A stretch of 64,000 nt of DNA from positions 93,059,648 through 93,123,647 of the forward strand of contig CM024761.1 of assembly GCA_014218235.1 (NCBI GenBank). The letters run 5' to 3'. Made by a program: the position numbers and the translations under genes. Under the pieces are notes generated by a model that had not been told where the DNA came from, searched no databases, and saw only the letters and a program-made list of their open reading frames with translations. The stretch is from Colocasia esculenta. Its lineage: Eukaryota; Streptophyta; Magnoliopsida; Alismatales; Araceae. Positions 10,615-22,013 of this stretch are shown here, piece by piece. Within the stretch, counting starts at the first letter, position 1. Each line of letters opens with the position of its first letter.

Positions 10615-12066
10615 TGTAGATACCGTTTTTGGCCCACAAAGAGGGGGGGAATGAATAGTGTTTATGTGGGGTGTGTGTGTGTGATATGGAGTGGATGATG
10701 AAAAAGACAATAAAATAAAAAGATCGTGATCGCCAGGCACGCGAGGGTGCCGACTGGAGGTGCACGGAGAAGGGTGCAGGGTGGAAGGTTGATCGCGAGT
10801 GTACCTTTTTAGCGGGGAGATTGCGCGGGGGAATGCGCATCCTCTCTTCCTCTACTAACACGGCCGGCCGCGGTAGAAGGCGCTTTCCATTTGATTGCCT
10901 TGAAAAATAAGACAAAGAAAAGAAGGGGATTAGCCCAAAAATGTGTAGTATGCAATTCAAAAAGAATGACATGAAAGAATAAAAGGACATGGGGGCGACT
11001 TACCAGATGGTGGCCTTTAAAACCCCAAGGAATGTGGGTGTGTGTAAAATGCATGCATGTGTGTAAGAAACGGAGGAAGTGGAAATGCAAATAGAAAAGG
11101 AGGGGGGGGTGCTTCCCCGAATGAACGGTGCGACGGCGTTGAGGCGTGGTAGCCGGTGCCGGAATGGATGGAGGAAGGCGAGGATGGAGCTCCCGCCACC
11201 GTGGATGACGAGGGAAGACGATGGCGCCGGCCTCCGTGGAAGAAGAATGGGTCGACCTGGGTGATGGAGTCAAGGCGTGAATCCGACAGGGCTTCGCCGC
11301 TCTGAATGGCCCCCCTTTGAAACAATACCCTCAGGGGTCTATTTATAGGCAACAGATTCTTGAATCGCATCCAAACAGGAAGCCGCGATAATGAATTGAA
11401 TCGCATCCGGGCGGCATGCCGTGATTAAGAAAGTCAAACCGATGTGACATGCACATGATGAGATCAATCTAGACCATACCTTCGAATCACGGTGGGACAG
11501 GCCGTCGTGATTTGAATCGCGTCCGTCTTGTCCGCCGCGATTAAGACTTGCATGGTTTCAAGGCAATCGGCTCATAAATGCATTGTCTGCTGACGCGAGA
11601 TTTCAGATTTGACCTTCTAAATCGCATCCACTGACAAGGACGCGATTCAAGGATTTTGTCATGATTACACGGCCTGCGCGGCCATAGGCTTTTTGACTTT
11701 TTAAACGCGTCGTCCTTAGCGGACGCCTTTCTAATTTGAACATGTGACGAAAAAAGGCCCTTAAACGCGTCAGTGTTGACCGCCGCGTCAAGGGACCTAA
11801 ATGCATCCACCAAGACCGTCGCGTTTAAAAGGCATCCACTGTAGTGGACTCGAATCAATGAAATTGTTCCTTAATCAAATTTTGCTTCCGGGGGCGCTGC
11901 CCCCGGAGACCCCCGCATCCGAACCACCTGGGGAAACACTGAGAAAGAAAGGGTGAGATCCTGAAATATTGGGAAAACACTCTTCCGAGGCAAAATAAGG
12001 GCCATTTGTGGCGTTACGGCGCAATATGAAATTTGCCCGCGGTGGAGCCGAATTCGCTTGTCTACA
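10615..12066 (-). repeat. Element B 3' LTR
   Basis: In element orientation this is the 3' LTR. It matches 18551-20033 over its length but lacks a roughly 70-base GC-rich segment present at about 19011-19082. It carries many CGCGTCC, CGCATCC and ACGCGTC words between 11360 and 11840. No clear polypurine tract is seen beside its inner end at 12067, which is unusual. Confidence 0.88.
11339..11347 (-). promoter_or_regulatory. TATA box of element B 3' LTR
   Basis: On the minus strand the sequence is CCTATAAATAGACC, an excellent TATA match. The same box is conserved in the other LTR at 19341-19349. It fixes the direction of transcription as leftward. Confidence 0.7.
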
Positions 12067-12357
12067 GCTGCCACGCCTTGGCGTCTGCTTTGCAGCGGAG
12101 CGAAGCGGAAGGACACGAAGTGGAGTGTAATGGAGTGAAACGTAGTGTAATGGAGTGAAAAGAAATGTGCTGTAGCGAAGTGGAGTGAAGCGAGAGCGGA
12201 CTAAAAAGTAGATGCCAAGGTGAAAAATAGACACGCATTTGATCATTGGTGACTGCCACCTGATAAGAGTCTTTTGCCAAAACCAAAGAAATCACCACCA
12301 GGAAGAAGTCCTAAAGAAACAAATGCTTGGACAAAGGGAAAGGACAAGAAAGGAAAA

Positions 12358-12560
12358 GACCAACTTCCAGTGTCGGGGAAGTACCTAAGGACACAATCCA
12401 TTAGGTCGCACCATTGGGGGTGTCTGCCACTGCCGCAGGTGGGTCCTGGGGAGAGAAGGAGAGATCAACTTCCAGCAAAGGGGAAGCACCTAAGGACACA
12501 ATCCGTTAGGTTGCACCATCGGGGGCGTCTGCCACTGCCTCAGGTGCATCTCTGGGAGTA
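12358..12560 (+). repeat. Tandem duplication of a 105-bp unit in element B
   Basis: A unit beginning with CAACTTCCAG at 12358 repeats from 12463. Both copies contain CACCTAAGGACACAATCC-like and GTCTGCCACTGCC wording with scattered substitutions. The plus-strand open frame through it reflects the duplication and is opposite to the element's own direction, so coding is doubtful. Confidence 0.75.
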
Positions 12561-13309
12561 AAGAAATAAAAGGGATAAGTTCAAACAAAGGGTTCTTAAG
12601 GAAATCAGCCAGGAGGCGACAACAAAGGAGTTGGGTATTTTACCCGGAATGTAATATTTCAAATTGCTTTTGAGTTTGAGCGCGGATGCCCCTTAAATTG
12701 GCTTGGAAGAGTGGATTTCCACTGAGATTTCAAGATGCATGTATGCTGGGCTAAAGGAAAAATAATGTAAAAGGGAGTAGAAAATAACCAAGGATAATAT
12801 TGTTACGCCGATCAGTCAGGACCGGGGTTTATGCATGGGTCTGTCGTCCTCACATACCAAGCATAACGGTCTATCCGTGCGGCTAAGGATCCTCTGGGAT
12901 AATCATTGTTTTTTATAGAGGGGAACTCAAATCCCAAATTCCTCAAAGCCACAAGATCCTTGGTGTGCTCTAAGGGTATAATTATAGTAGATGCAGATAA
13001 GTGATGGTGGGGGCACCAGCAGCCTGATTGCGCCGGATGAGGTAACTCGAATCCTGCACTCAAAACTCATTAGCCAAGAAAATACATATCATGGAAAAAC
13101 ACATTTATAGCATGGAACATACATCATGGATAAAGCGTTAAACAACAAGCATGGTTCATTCAATTTGATTATTTTTAACCATGAAGATAATTAGACTTGG
13201 CCAAAGATATTGGAGTGCAAGGTGGGAGGAACCCATGATTTGGAAGAATTGATGTGATCCGACGTAGATAGGAGGCAATGCTTGCCTGGTGCAACACCAT
13301 CGGGGAATT

Positions 13310-13690
13310 TTTGGATTTTTTTTTAAAGATATTTGAATTTTTTATGGATTTTGGAAAACATTCGAATTTGTTTGTGATTTTTTTGAAAAAGTATTTGGTT
13401 TTTGTGGGTTTTGGAAAATATTTGATTTTTGTGGAATTTTTTTAAAATGTTTGATTTTTTGTTGATTTTGAAAATATTTGATTTTTTGTTGATTTTGAAG
13501 ATATTTGTTTTTTTTTGTTGATTTTGGAAATATTTGAATTTGTTTGTGATTTTGAAAATATTTGATTTTTGTAGATTTTGAAAATATCTGGATTTATTTG
13601 TGATTTTGAAAATATTTTGAATTTTTTTTTTTTGGAATTTTGGAAATATTTGATAATTTTTTTGTTGTTTTTTTTTGTGGTTTTGAAACA
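13310..13690. repeat. T-rich minisatellite-like tract
   Basis: About 380 bases are built from degenerate units of the form GATTTTGAAAATATTT with variable spacing of roughly 25-35 bases. In element orientation the tract is A-rich. A tract of the same style occurs at 53195-53440, suggesting that the fragment there came from a related element. Confidence 0.75.
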
Positions 13691-14672
13691 TTGCCATGCC
13701 ATAGCGGCATTAAAATTATAAAAATCGACCGGCGAAGGGGTCCTTGTTAGCTCCCTGTTTCATTAAGGAAAGCCCAGAGTAGGGCGTGGAGTTTAAGGTG
13801 GTGCCCAGGGGCTGATTGCTTGTGGTTAACAGTGCCACTATCAAAGCCATGCCTGAATAGGCGACTAAGTCTTAAATAGGGTGAAGGGAAGAATATTTGA
13901 ACACAAGCTTGGTATGGGTATTCGAGCGGTTGGGTCGGGACTTCCTTCCTTGGCACAACCGTTAGAAGGTTCAGTCTCATTTAAGCACTGGGGCTTTTCC
14001 AATTCTTTTGGAATCTTGAGTGATGACCATTTGATTGTAGGGACATGCGTACGACCGGGTCCATTTGAATCTCCGCAGGGACTTTGCCCTCTTGACATGC
14101 CCTATTATGATTGATTTGATTTTGATTTTTGCATGCATATGATCGGGTCCATTTGGATCTCCGCGGAGACTTTGTCGCTCTCTGACATGCATTATGACTT
14201 GGATTTTTATTGGTCATTTGATTTTCCCCATTTTGAGGACGTCCCCTTATGACGGAGGTGCTTCGGGAAGGTTTCTTCATCCAAACTACCTCTATTGCCT
14301 ATATTTCGTCCGAAAGAGGAGAGAAATAGACATTTTGTGCCATTCAGGCGTGGTTGTGACGGTGACGGTGTCTATCGGAAGCAATCGGCTTTGGGCACTG
14401 TGAAGTGTGTGCAGGTGCCCATGCTAAGGGCAATCCTTAATGATCTGGGAGGAAATTTCAGACTCCTGGCTTGGAATTTTTATAATAAAAAATGTTGTGA
14501 TAGCATGACAATGCCGAAATATTCATCTTTTTATGGAATTTTGAATTTCCTGACATTGCTAAAATATGGTAAGATTTTGGAGGGTAAAGGAGAACGAATG
14601 CCCTGCGTTTGGGCGAGACTCGGGGCCTACAGGAATTTACATTTTTTTTTGAATTAAAACGGCAAGTGGGGG

Positions 14673-15773
14673 CTAAAACCCCGAAAACAATGCGAGAAGG
14701 GTTGAAAAACCCGATTGCCAATGGAGAGGAGAAAGCGGAGGAAAGACCTTGGAGACTCCGGTGGGGCCGGAGGGGTTTGGAGAAGAAGGAAGGCGCGATG
14801 CCCTGAAAGGGACGAATCCGGATGAGCTGGAGGAGAGGAAAGAAAAAGCAGGCTGCGAGGGGCCAAAGATGGAGGTGCGCAGCGTAGGGCGCAGGATGGA
14901 GATGTGCCACGTGGGACATGGGGAGGAGATCTGCCACGTGGGGCACTGGGAGGAGATGTGCCACGTGGGGAACTGGGAGGAGTTGTGCCACGTGAGGCAC
15001 TGGGAGGAGATGTGCCACTGGGGCACTGAAGGAGAATGAGGAATACAAAAAGGGGCGCGATGCCCAATGCAAGAGTAAGGATTATACAAAAGATAAAAAT
15101 AAAATGCTTCCCGTGGGGAGGGAATGTGGAGAACCCATGGGAAGGTGCTAAGAAGCACAAAAGACGATTGGAAAGAAAATGAAGAAGGTGGAGGCCCCTT
15201 CGTCTTTTGCCTTGCCCGGCGTTTAGAATTCCATTTGGGAGTTGGCGCTTTGACCCTCAGGTATTTCCTTAGATAATGGGCCCAGCGGGCGGAAGGTCTT
15301 GCTCTTCTCCTTTGATTTGAATGGCTCTCAATGATTGGAGAATTGTTGACTTCCATCGGAGTGTCAAATGATAGTGGAAACTCCCTTGGAATGTAGTTTA
15401 ATGAATGGGTGGGGAGTGCCACTGGTGGAGTTGGAAGCAACAAAGAGGGGACTGTGCCGAAAGCTTGTAAAGCATGTGATATGGAAAGGGGCACGACCAC
15501 TTGGGTAATGGATTGTGCCAAAGATTTGGCTTTCGAATGTGTAAGCACAATCTGAATGGTTGACCCCTTCACTAGAGTGGGAAGGTTCACAACAATGGTG
15601 TGAGGGGTCATGAGAGCCTCGAGGGAGAGATTCCCTATGAGTATTTTAAAATGAACCCAGTTGGCAGCGGGTATGATTGGCATAGTATTAGAAGGCCTCT
15701 TGACGGTCATGATTGGAGGGGAGGAGGACTCCCGTTTAGTGAATATGTCTGTTATACTGACAATGACTGGCAT
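14673..15773 (-). pseudogene. Element B ORF, C-terminal part (gag-associated)
   Basis: This minus-strand frame of 366 residues follows the gag-like frames. Its first 140 residues are fairly ordinary (WVHFKILIGNLSLEALMTPH and following) and could be a degraded protease-like or gag-tail region, but no catalytic motif is present. A basic segment (RRRARPSARWAHYLRKYL) follows, then a low-complexity part with 9-residue repeats of HISSQCPTW type from the 27-bp minisatellite. I do not recognise a known domain. The frame overlaps the preceding gag frame by about 40 bases in another phase, suggesting a frameshift. Confidence 0.5.
14898..15028 (-). repeat. 27-bp minisatellite with embedded CCACGTGG motifs
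   Basis: Almost five tandem units of 27 bases each begin GGAGATGTGCCACGTGGG or a close variant. The core CCACGTGG is a G-box-type palindrome, so a run of such sites lies in the transcribed body of element B. Because 27 is a multiple of three, the minus-strand reading frame gains a 9-residue repeat. Single related GCCACGTGGGGC words occur near 18478 and 19062. Confidence 0.8.
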
Positions 15774-16686
15774 GCGAGGAATGCAATCTTGATTCTGAAC
15801 AGCATGCCCGGTCCGAGGATTCCTTCTTCTGCTGTACTTGCTTGTTGCTCCTTAAAAACTTGCGCCTGCTCCGTCGGACGGGGGTGGAGGCGGATGGAAT
15901 GGAAAGCTGTTTGGCCTGTGGAGGCGTAATAGGTATGAAGGGGAAGATTTGCTCGGATTCGGCTGCTAATGGTGTTGGCAGAATGGGAGGTGCAATAATT
16001 GGTGTAATGGTGGGCGGAGGCTTAATAGTGGAAGGCTTAATGGTAATGGATGGCAATGCAGGAGGGGCAGGTAAATGGCGTACGAAAATGACCTCGGAAG
16101 GTTCATCGTTGTAGCCCCAAGTGGTTTCCTGAATGGGTTCAGTATTGGCAACTTCAGTCCGAGCAACAGGCCATGATGGAGGTGGAGGTTGTTGTGGTGG
16201 AAGCATGGGAGCTGGCATGGGAACTGGAGCAGGCGCAACGTAGGGCGCAGGAGCTTCTTCATGAAAAATAGGGGCGTCGTAGGGCTCAGTTGGAGGTTGC
16301 TGATTCCGAGGAGGACGAATCAGTGGATGCCTGGCTGGCGGCATGTTGTAGTAGATGGGTGTTTGTGGAGGCGCATATGATGTGGATGTTGTATGTTGGT
16401 GAGGTGGATGGTGGATGGCGTCCACTGATCCATTCTTTCTCGATTTAATTTGATCAAAAAGATCTACGATCGGGGAGTCCATTAGATGGGCTTGGATGTA
16501 ACGTCCCCTCTCATAGAGCTCTTCCATCGTTTCGACTTGGTTCATGGCCAAGATGTGCCTGAACATCGGAGTAGAGTTAAAAATGATTATTTTGGTTTGC
16601 TCTGACTCCGAGAGCACATGCTGCATTCTGGTGGCCATTGACCTCCAACGGTCAGCAAATTGTACAAAGACCTCATTGGCCCCCAT
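15736..16686 (-). pseudogene. gag: Element B gag, central part with proline-rich tail
   Basis: The first 120 residues read as a gag capsid continuation: FVQFADRWRSMATRMQ, then METMEELYERGRYIQ-like wording (here QVETMEELYERGRYIQAHL). This resembles the Tat/Ogre gag region. A long proline-rich stretch follows (PPQQPPPPSW and similar), then a basic segment RRSRRKFLRS. The frame is separated from the upstream gag block by one stop near 16744. No zinc knuckle is visible. The product would package element RNA in virus-like particles. Confidence 0.68.
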
Positions 16687-16743
16687 CTTCTTGGATGTTA
16701 AGTCCGTGACAGAGAGATAAGGGCTGACGCGATCTTTGTATCT

Positions 16744-17148
16744 CTAAAGGAATTTTTTGTGCAATGGTCGGAAGTCTCCTGCCTCACTTGGCTCTAGAGA
16801 GTAGAACCATTCGAGCGCAGGGCCATCAAGAGACTTTCTAAATAAAAATGCCAACGTGACAGGGTCACGTTGCCAACGGGAAGACTCATAAAGGAATTCT
16901 TTAATGTGAAGGTAGGGGTTCCTCATGCCATTGTACAGTCGGTACGACGGCATCTCCGAAGGATGTATGTAAATTTTAGGGAGAGCCGGCATGGCGGCAA
17001 CGGAGTTACCCTTGGAATTTGAAAGCTTATTTTTTTGTTCCTCCAGATTGTTCAATTTCTGGAGAAGAGCATCTTGGAGAGGAGTGGATTGCCGCTGGGC
17101 ATGTGAGGGAGTATATGGGGGTGGCCTTGAATGAGTGGCCCTTCCCAA
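16744..17148 (-). pseudogene. gag: Element B gag, core (retrotransposon gag domain)
   Basis: The segment has a coiled-coil-like part (LQDALLQKLNNLEEQKNKLS), then PKIYIHPSEMPSYRLYNG, HIKEFLYESSRWQRDPVTLA and LDGPALEWFYSLEPSEAGDF. The pattern of a hydrophobic helix followed by a W-F/Y-SL motif is that of the retrotransposon gag family. The stop at 16744-16746 breaks it from the continuation, which stays close in frame and sense. Recognition is by pattern only. Confidence 0.72.
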
Positions 17149-17160
17149 GGGACGGTCTAT

Positions 17161-17618
17161 TCAGATTGGAGCACGGGAGTGCAAATGGTCAGGGGGCCGA
17201 GATGATGAAGGATGTACAGGAGTACGTGGCGAAGTCGCCGGAATGTACAAAGGTGGGTGCCTGAGAGAAGGAGAGGGAGGAGGAGTCATGCCCTCAACTA
17301 AAGATTGGATCAGATTGAGTTGTTGAGGTGTGAGCTGTTCAATGGCATGCAAGACATGCTGGACAGTGGAATCATGGTGGGGGTAGGCTCTTGCTGGGTT
17401 TTAATTGGAGGTAAAGGTGAGGGGACATCAAATTGGTCAGTGCGCGGCGTGCGCACATAACCGTAGGAAGTGGAAGGTTGCCCCTCACGGTGGTGAAATG
17501 GACGGACATGGGATTGAAAGGATGGAGAACTGACATAATCCTCATAGTCCTCATAATAAGAATCATCATGATAGTATGGGTCCATTTTTATAAGCAAGCA
17601 ATCAAATAGGTTGAACAA
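17161..17618 (-). pseudogene. gag: Element B gag, N-terminal region
   Basis: An ATG at 17616-17618 (minus strand) opens an acidic, tyrosine-rich start (MDPYYHDDSYYEDYEDYV). A frame change near 17340 moves into the frame containing AIEQLTPQQLNLIQSLVEG and a proline-serine-rich linker. The two pieces plus the gag core make a plausible single ancestral gag. The leader of about 0.9 kb to the primer site lies to the right. Confidence 0.6.
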
Positions 17619-18530
17619 AGATTAGATCAATCAAATATGGTTCAAACAATTTGTGATGCTTAGTGCTTGTTTTAGGAGTTTCACAATTAATTAAATGGAT
17701 TGAAAAATATTGTGTCACTCCAGATGAGTCCCTAGTTGGGTAGAAGGTATATACTTCAGGGTACAACTAGAATCACCTCTCACCACTCAATGGGATAGCT
17801 AACTCGGTTCTACGGAAGGGTACCACCAGCTCGGTCCGCCGTGAGGGAATCCACGGGGTACGGAGACTTACGGGGCTCTTGGCAAAGGTTCACTAGTCGA
17901 AAGGGACAGAATGCCCAATGGAGAGTTTGCCCTTACCAAGAGAGGTGTGTGGAGCCTAGGATATGAGAGAAGGAGGTCCCCCGACCAATGCAAATATGTC
18001 CTGTATGCAGCAATTTATAGTAAAAATGGCAAAAAGGGCGTGTTTCTGTCAGCACTGTGAATCGCGGCGGGTACAGGTGCCGAGAATCACAAATCGCGTC
18101 CAGTTACCTGGACGCGGAACTAAGGGCGCCATAAGGCTGTCAGTGCCGCGCCTGGTCCCTGTGGACTACTGGAGGAAATGCATCGCCCTCTGCCACCGTG
18201 ATAAGAAAATTGGAACGCATCTGGATAACCGGCCGCGACACAAAAGAGAGACGCGTCCGGTCTTCCGACCACGTTCTCAGAACTGAATCGCGTCCACTGT
18301 GTTGGTCACGATTCCAAAGGCAACCCGAGGTCAAAGGAAAAGGCAGGAAACAAAGGAAACAAAGCAGGAAATATGCACAATAAAAAGGGAAAGGCAAAAA
18401 TTAAACACACATCATGTTTTGTATATTATAAAAAAAAGGTAAAAGAAGGAGGGGCATGCGAGGATGCCAAAGAAAGTGCCACGTAGGGCACGAAGGAGGA
18501 GGGTAATCAAATGGAAAACACAATAAGAAG
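17619..18530 (-). other. 5' leader of element B
   Basis: This untranslated region lies between gag and the primer site in element orientation. No convincing gene is seen. Around 18050-18310 it contains AATCGCGGC, AATCGCGTCC and GGACGCG words like those in the LTR, so the motif cluster is not confined to the LTR. Confidence 0.55.
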
Positions 18531-18549
18531 TCCCACCGTGATCGTCAAT
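18531..18549 (-). other. Primer-binding site of element B
   Basis: On the minus strand the sequence directly inside the LTR reads ATTGACGATCACGGTGGGA. It differs by one base over the shared stretch from the site-like sequence of element C (57101-57118, TGGCGATCACGGTGGGAC). It is not the initiator-Met site used by F, A and D. The matching tRNA was not identified here; the general form is that of Tat/Ogre-group elements. Confidence 0.65.
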
Positions 18550-18550
18550 T

Positions 18551-20033
18551 TGTAGATACAATTTTCGGCCCACAAAGAGGGGGGGGGAGGAATGAATAGT
18601 GTTTATGTGGGGTGTGTGTGTGTGATATGGAGTGGATGATGAAAAAGACAATAAAATAAAAAGATCGTGATCGCCAGGCACACGAGGGTGTCGAATGGAG
18701 GTGCACGGCGAAGGGTGCGTGGTGGAAGGGTGATCGCGAGCGTACCATTTTAGGGGGGAGATTGTGCGGGGGAATGCGGGTCCTCTCTTCCTCTACGAAC
18801 ACGGCCGACCGCGGTAGAGGGCGCTTTCCATTTGATTACCCTGAAAAATAAGACAAAGAAAAGAAGGGGATTAGCCCAAAAATGTGTAGTATGCAATTCT
18901 AAAAGAATAAAATGAAAGAATAAAAGGACATGGGGGAGACTTACCAGATGGTGGACTTTAAACCCCTAAGGAATGTGGGTGTGTGTAAATGCATGCATTT
19001 GTGTGTGTTAAAAAGAAGTAAAGGGGCGCGTGGGGCCCGAAGGAGAAGAAAATATAAAGGGCCACGTGGGGCCCGGAGGAAGTGGAAATGCAAATAGAAA
19101 AGGAGGGGGGGTGCTTCTCCGAATGAATGGTGCGACGGCGTTGGGGCGTGGTAGCCGGTGCCGGAACGGATGGAGGAAGGCGAGGATGGAGCTCCCGCCA
19201 CCGTGGATGACGAGGGAAGATGACGGCGCCGGCCTCCGTGGAAGAAGAACGGGTTGACGTGGGTGATGGAGTCGAGGCGTGAATTCGACAGAGCTTCGCC
19301 GCTCTGAATGGCCCCCCTTTGAAACAATACCCTTGAGGGTCTATTTATAGGCAACAGATTCTTGAATCACGTCCAAACAGGAAGCCGCGATAATGAATTG
19401 AATCACATCCGGGCGGCAGGCGCATGATGAGAGCAATCTGGACCATACCTTCGAATCGCAGCGGGACAGGCCGTCGTGATTTGAATCGTGTCCGCCTTGT
19501 CCGCCGTGATTAAGACTTGCATGGTTTCGAGGCAATCAGCTCATAAATGCGCTATCTGCTGATGCGAGCTTTTAGATTTGACCTTCTAAATCGCGTCCAC
19601 TGGCAAGGACGCGATTCAAGGATTTGTCATGATTACACGGTGTGCGCGGCCATAGGCTTTTTGACTTTTTAAACGCATCGTCCTTAACGGACGCCTTTCT
19701 AATTTGAACAATGTGACGGAAAAACGCCCTTAAACGCGTCGGTGTTGACCGCCGCGTCAAGGGACCTAAATGCGTCCACCAAGACCATCGCGTTTGAAAG
19801 CCGTCCACTGTAGTGGATGCGAATCAATGAAATTGTGCCTTAATCAAATTTAGCTTCTGGGGGCGCTGCCCCCAGAGACCCCCGTGCTCGAACCACCTGG
19901 GGAAGCACTGAGAAAGAAAGGGTGAGATCCTGAAATATTGGGAAAACACTCTTGCGAGGAAAATAAGAGCCATTGTGGCGTTACGGCGCGATATGAAATT
20001 TGTCCGCGGTGAAGCCGAATTCGCATGTCTACA
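18551..20033 (-). repeat. Element B 5' LTR
   Basis: In element orientation this is the 5' LTR; it starts TGTAGACATGCGAATTC on the minus strand and ends TATCTACA beside the primer site. It matches 10615-12066 closely, with an added segment of two imperfect GCGTGGGGCCCG-type units at about 19011-19082. Its outer end abuts the GACAT duplication at 20034. Confidence 0.88.
19341..19349 (-). promoter_or_regulatory. TATA box of element B 5' LTR
   Basis: The minus strand reads CCTATAAATAGACC, identical in form to the other LTR. This would drive the element transcript leftward across gag. Confidence 0.72.
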
Positions 20034-20702
20034 GACATGTTTCCAAGTCTCCAACCTCTGTTTGACACCGAGAGTTGGACAGTCTTTCTATATTCTCACA
20101 AGCGGTATTCTCCAACCGTTGTAATCGAGTTCTTCAATAACATGGATATGACCACTAATAAGGATTTGTACACTACCATCAGAGGTATCCCCTTTCAGGT
20201 CACATCTAATCTCTTCAGTCGTGCTTTAAAAATTCCAAACTCCGGGGCCGATGTTTCTGTCTACCATCCCCCTGCCTCGGAGTACTACACTCTCATTACC
20301 CAACAGCCTTATGACACCACCAAGGACCATGTGAAGCTCAATGCTAACTCCTTTCCTCCTCTCAATCGTCTAATCCATCACATCTTCACCACCCTTGTTG
20401 CTCCCAAAGATGGAAGCAGGGAACTCGTCACTGAAATACACAAGTCCCTCTTCTTCTTTTTTCTCAACACTGAGCAAATCAACCTTCCTCAACTCATGGT
20501 AGACCTCATCAAACAATGCTTGACCAATCCCAAAAGGTCTATGCCATATGCTTGCCCCACTACTTCACTCTTATCCTTCATTGGCATTCCCATTTCTGAT
20601 GGTGAATGCATAACTCTCAAGTCCCGTAGTGTATTTTATCTTACTTTGGCCCATAGGATAGGTTACAAGCTAATTGATGGGAGAGTCACCAGGACTCTCT
20701 AG
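20034..20702 (+). pseudogene. Sirevirus post-pol ORF, central part
   Basis: The frame resumes at 20039 in exact register with 10397-10614. About 220 residues follow, including VIEFFNNMDM, TTIRGIPFQVTSNLFSRALK, HIFTTLVAPKDGSRELVTEI, ACPTTSLLSFIGIPISDGEC and an end at TRTL with TAG at 20700-20702. The pattern (short FY/FF-N segment, an RG-hydrophobic-F segment, then a helical block) resembles the plant Transposase_32-like family linked to retrotransposons. An ATG at 20025 lies in the end of element B and is not a true start. Biochemical role unknown. Confidence 0.65.
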
Positions 20703-21069
20703 GGCAAGGAGCAGGATATTGAAGAAGAGTCAGCTGAAGATGCTGAAGCTGCTGAAGATGATGAAGACTCCAACCAGAGCCCATGGATGCTCAGGGAGGT
20801 GATGACGATGCTCCTGAAGAACAAGCACCACTGCTCAAGCACCATCACTTCCGTACTTTCTAGCCAGTCAGATGGCCCAAATGCAGCAAAACATCACTAT
20901 TGGCTTTGATCATCCCAATGCTCGCTTTGATCAGCTGCAAGAGCATGTCAACACCCGCATGGATGCCCTTGCTGATTCTCATGTTCAAATTCAACATCGG
21001 CTCACCCGGCTCTCCACTGAGTTTCACAAGTTCCGTCATCTCACTGTTCCTGGGAATGACGATCTTTAG
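20703..21069 (+). pseudogene. Sirevirus post-pol ORF, acidic and coiled-coil C-terminal part
   Basis: Beyond the TAG the same region encodes an acidic stretch (EEESAEDAEAAEDDEDS), then, after frame changes, MAQMQQNITIGFDHPNARFD and a heptad-like helix ending HKFRHLTVPGNDDL with a stop at 21067-21069. An acidic linker plus C-terminal coiled coil is a common end for this ORF type. The stop and at least one indel show decay. Confidence 0.55.
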
Positions 21070-21104
21070 AGAGTCTAGATTTTGTTTTGGGGTCATATGG
21101 TTTT

Positions 21105-21338
21105 TGTAACGTAGTGCATTTTTCGGATCTTCACGGATCGTTGATTAATGGTAGTTCGGATCTACGTTTATTGGTTTTGGTATGGTGCTCATGGCCATGT
21201 GAGGTCATTGGTCCTTAGTTGTGGTTTCCGCATGTTGTGTGGGGTTTAGTGGGCCGGCAGGTTAAGCCCGTAGTGCCCGTTGGTTCACTAGATGTGAACG
21301 CGACAGAGGTGTAGATCGCGTTATGAATGCGACGGCAG
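21105..21338 (+). repeat. Element A 5' LTR, first segment
   Basis: These 234 bases match the start of the 3' LTR (36256 onward) almost base for base. They break at GGCAG (21334-21338), where element F enters. The remainder of the LTR begins at 30826. Confidence 0.9.
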
Positions 21339-22005
21339 TGTAGCACCCCGATATTTTTTTTTTTTTGAAAAACTTGAAAATTAAGGTTATTAGACTTAAC
21401 TATTATTCTTAAATTGAATTAATTGATATCTGGGAATGTTTAGCATTAATGAACGTTTCCCCAGTGTCGTACTCGGACGTGCGCACTCCCACAGGGCGAC
21501 ACTCAAAAACTATAACGAAAATGAAATCCGAGAGGCACCATAATTTCCAGAAAAATGTGGAGATATTAGAAATGTAATTATCTGATTTTTTCGACGTACA
21601 GATTTCGAGATTAAGTCGACGCGACCATTTTTTGGGTGATTTTTCACCTACTGTAAAATGAATTCCAAAAATTAAACTAAAATCACCATAATTTGTAAAA
21701 CCAACACATTAGCCTATGGTTGAAATTTAAGGACAAACGGACGTCGTTTGAATATATTTACATAACGATTGTTGGGTCAGTTGAATTATGGCTTAATTAC
21801 GGGATGGATTTCTTGGGAAATCTCTAGTGGGGTACGTGTAAGGCTCTTAAAGAGCCATTACATCAGGGATAGGCCATCATTAAGGGTACCTGCGTGTAAC
21901 CAAGGTGAAAACTGCATGTGATACGTGTTAAGGTAAGAATCAAAGGATTCTTACCATGACACATGGGCAACCAACGTGCCCTCTGCATGTGAGGCTGATG
22001 AGGGC

Positions 22006-22013
22006 TATAAAAA
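22006..22013 (+). promoter_or_regulatory. TATA box of element F 5' LTR
   Basis: GGCTATAAAAACC is a strong plant TATA match, conserved in the 3' LTR at 28195-28202. It is followed by a pyrimidine-rich stretch expected around the transcription start. Confidence 0.75.

Larger units (their letters stand above)
12067..14457 (-). other. Non-coding internal region of element B
   Basis: This lies between gag and the 3' LTR in element orientation. It contains repeated AGTGGAGTGTAATGGAGTG wording (12117-12190), a tandem duplication (12358-12560) and a T-rich tract (13310-13690). No pol-like reading frame is visible on either strand. A full autonomous relative would have pol here, so pol has been lost or replaced. 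Confidence 0.6.
10615..20033 (-). mobile_element. Element B: non-autonomous Tat/Ogre-like gypsy element
   Basis: The element is 9.4 kb, flanked by a perfect 5-base duplication GACAT (10610-10614 and 20034-20038). Two LTRs of about 1.45-1.48 kb (10615-12066 and 18551-20033) share TGTAGATAC...GTCTACA ends on the plus strand. Transcription is on the minus strand: a TATAAATAG box reads on that strand in both LTRs, the primer site lies inside the right LTR, and gag-like frames run leftward from 17618. No protease, RT, RNase H or integrase is recognisable, so it depends on other elements. It interrupts the post-pol ORF of Sirevirus E. Confidence 0.88.

Noticed and set aside
10535..11406. Several overlapping minus-strand frames at the left end of element B
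   Set aside because: They lie in the LTR, overlap each other in different phases and differ between the two LTRs.
20025..20033. ATG at 20025 as the start of the post-pol ORF
   Set aside because: It lies in the terminus of element B; the ancestral start is at 10397, before the insertion.
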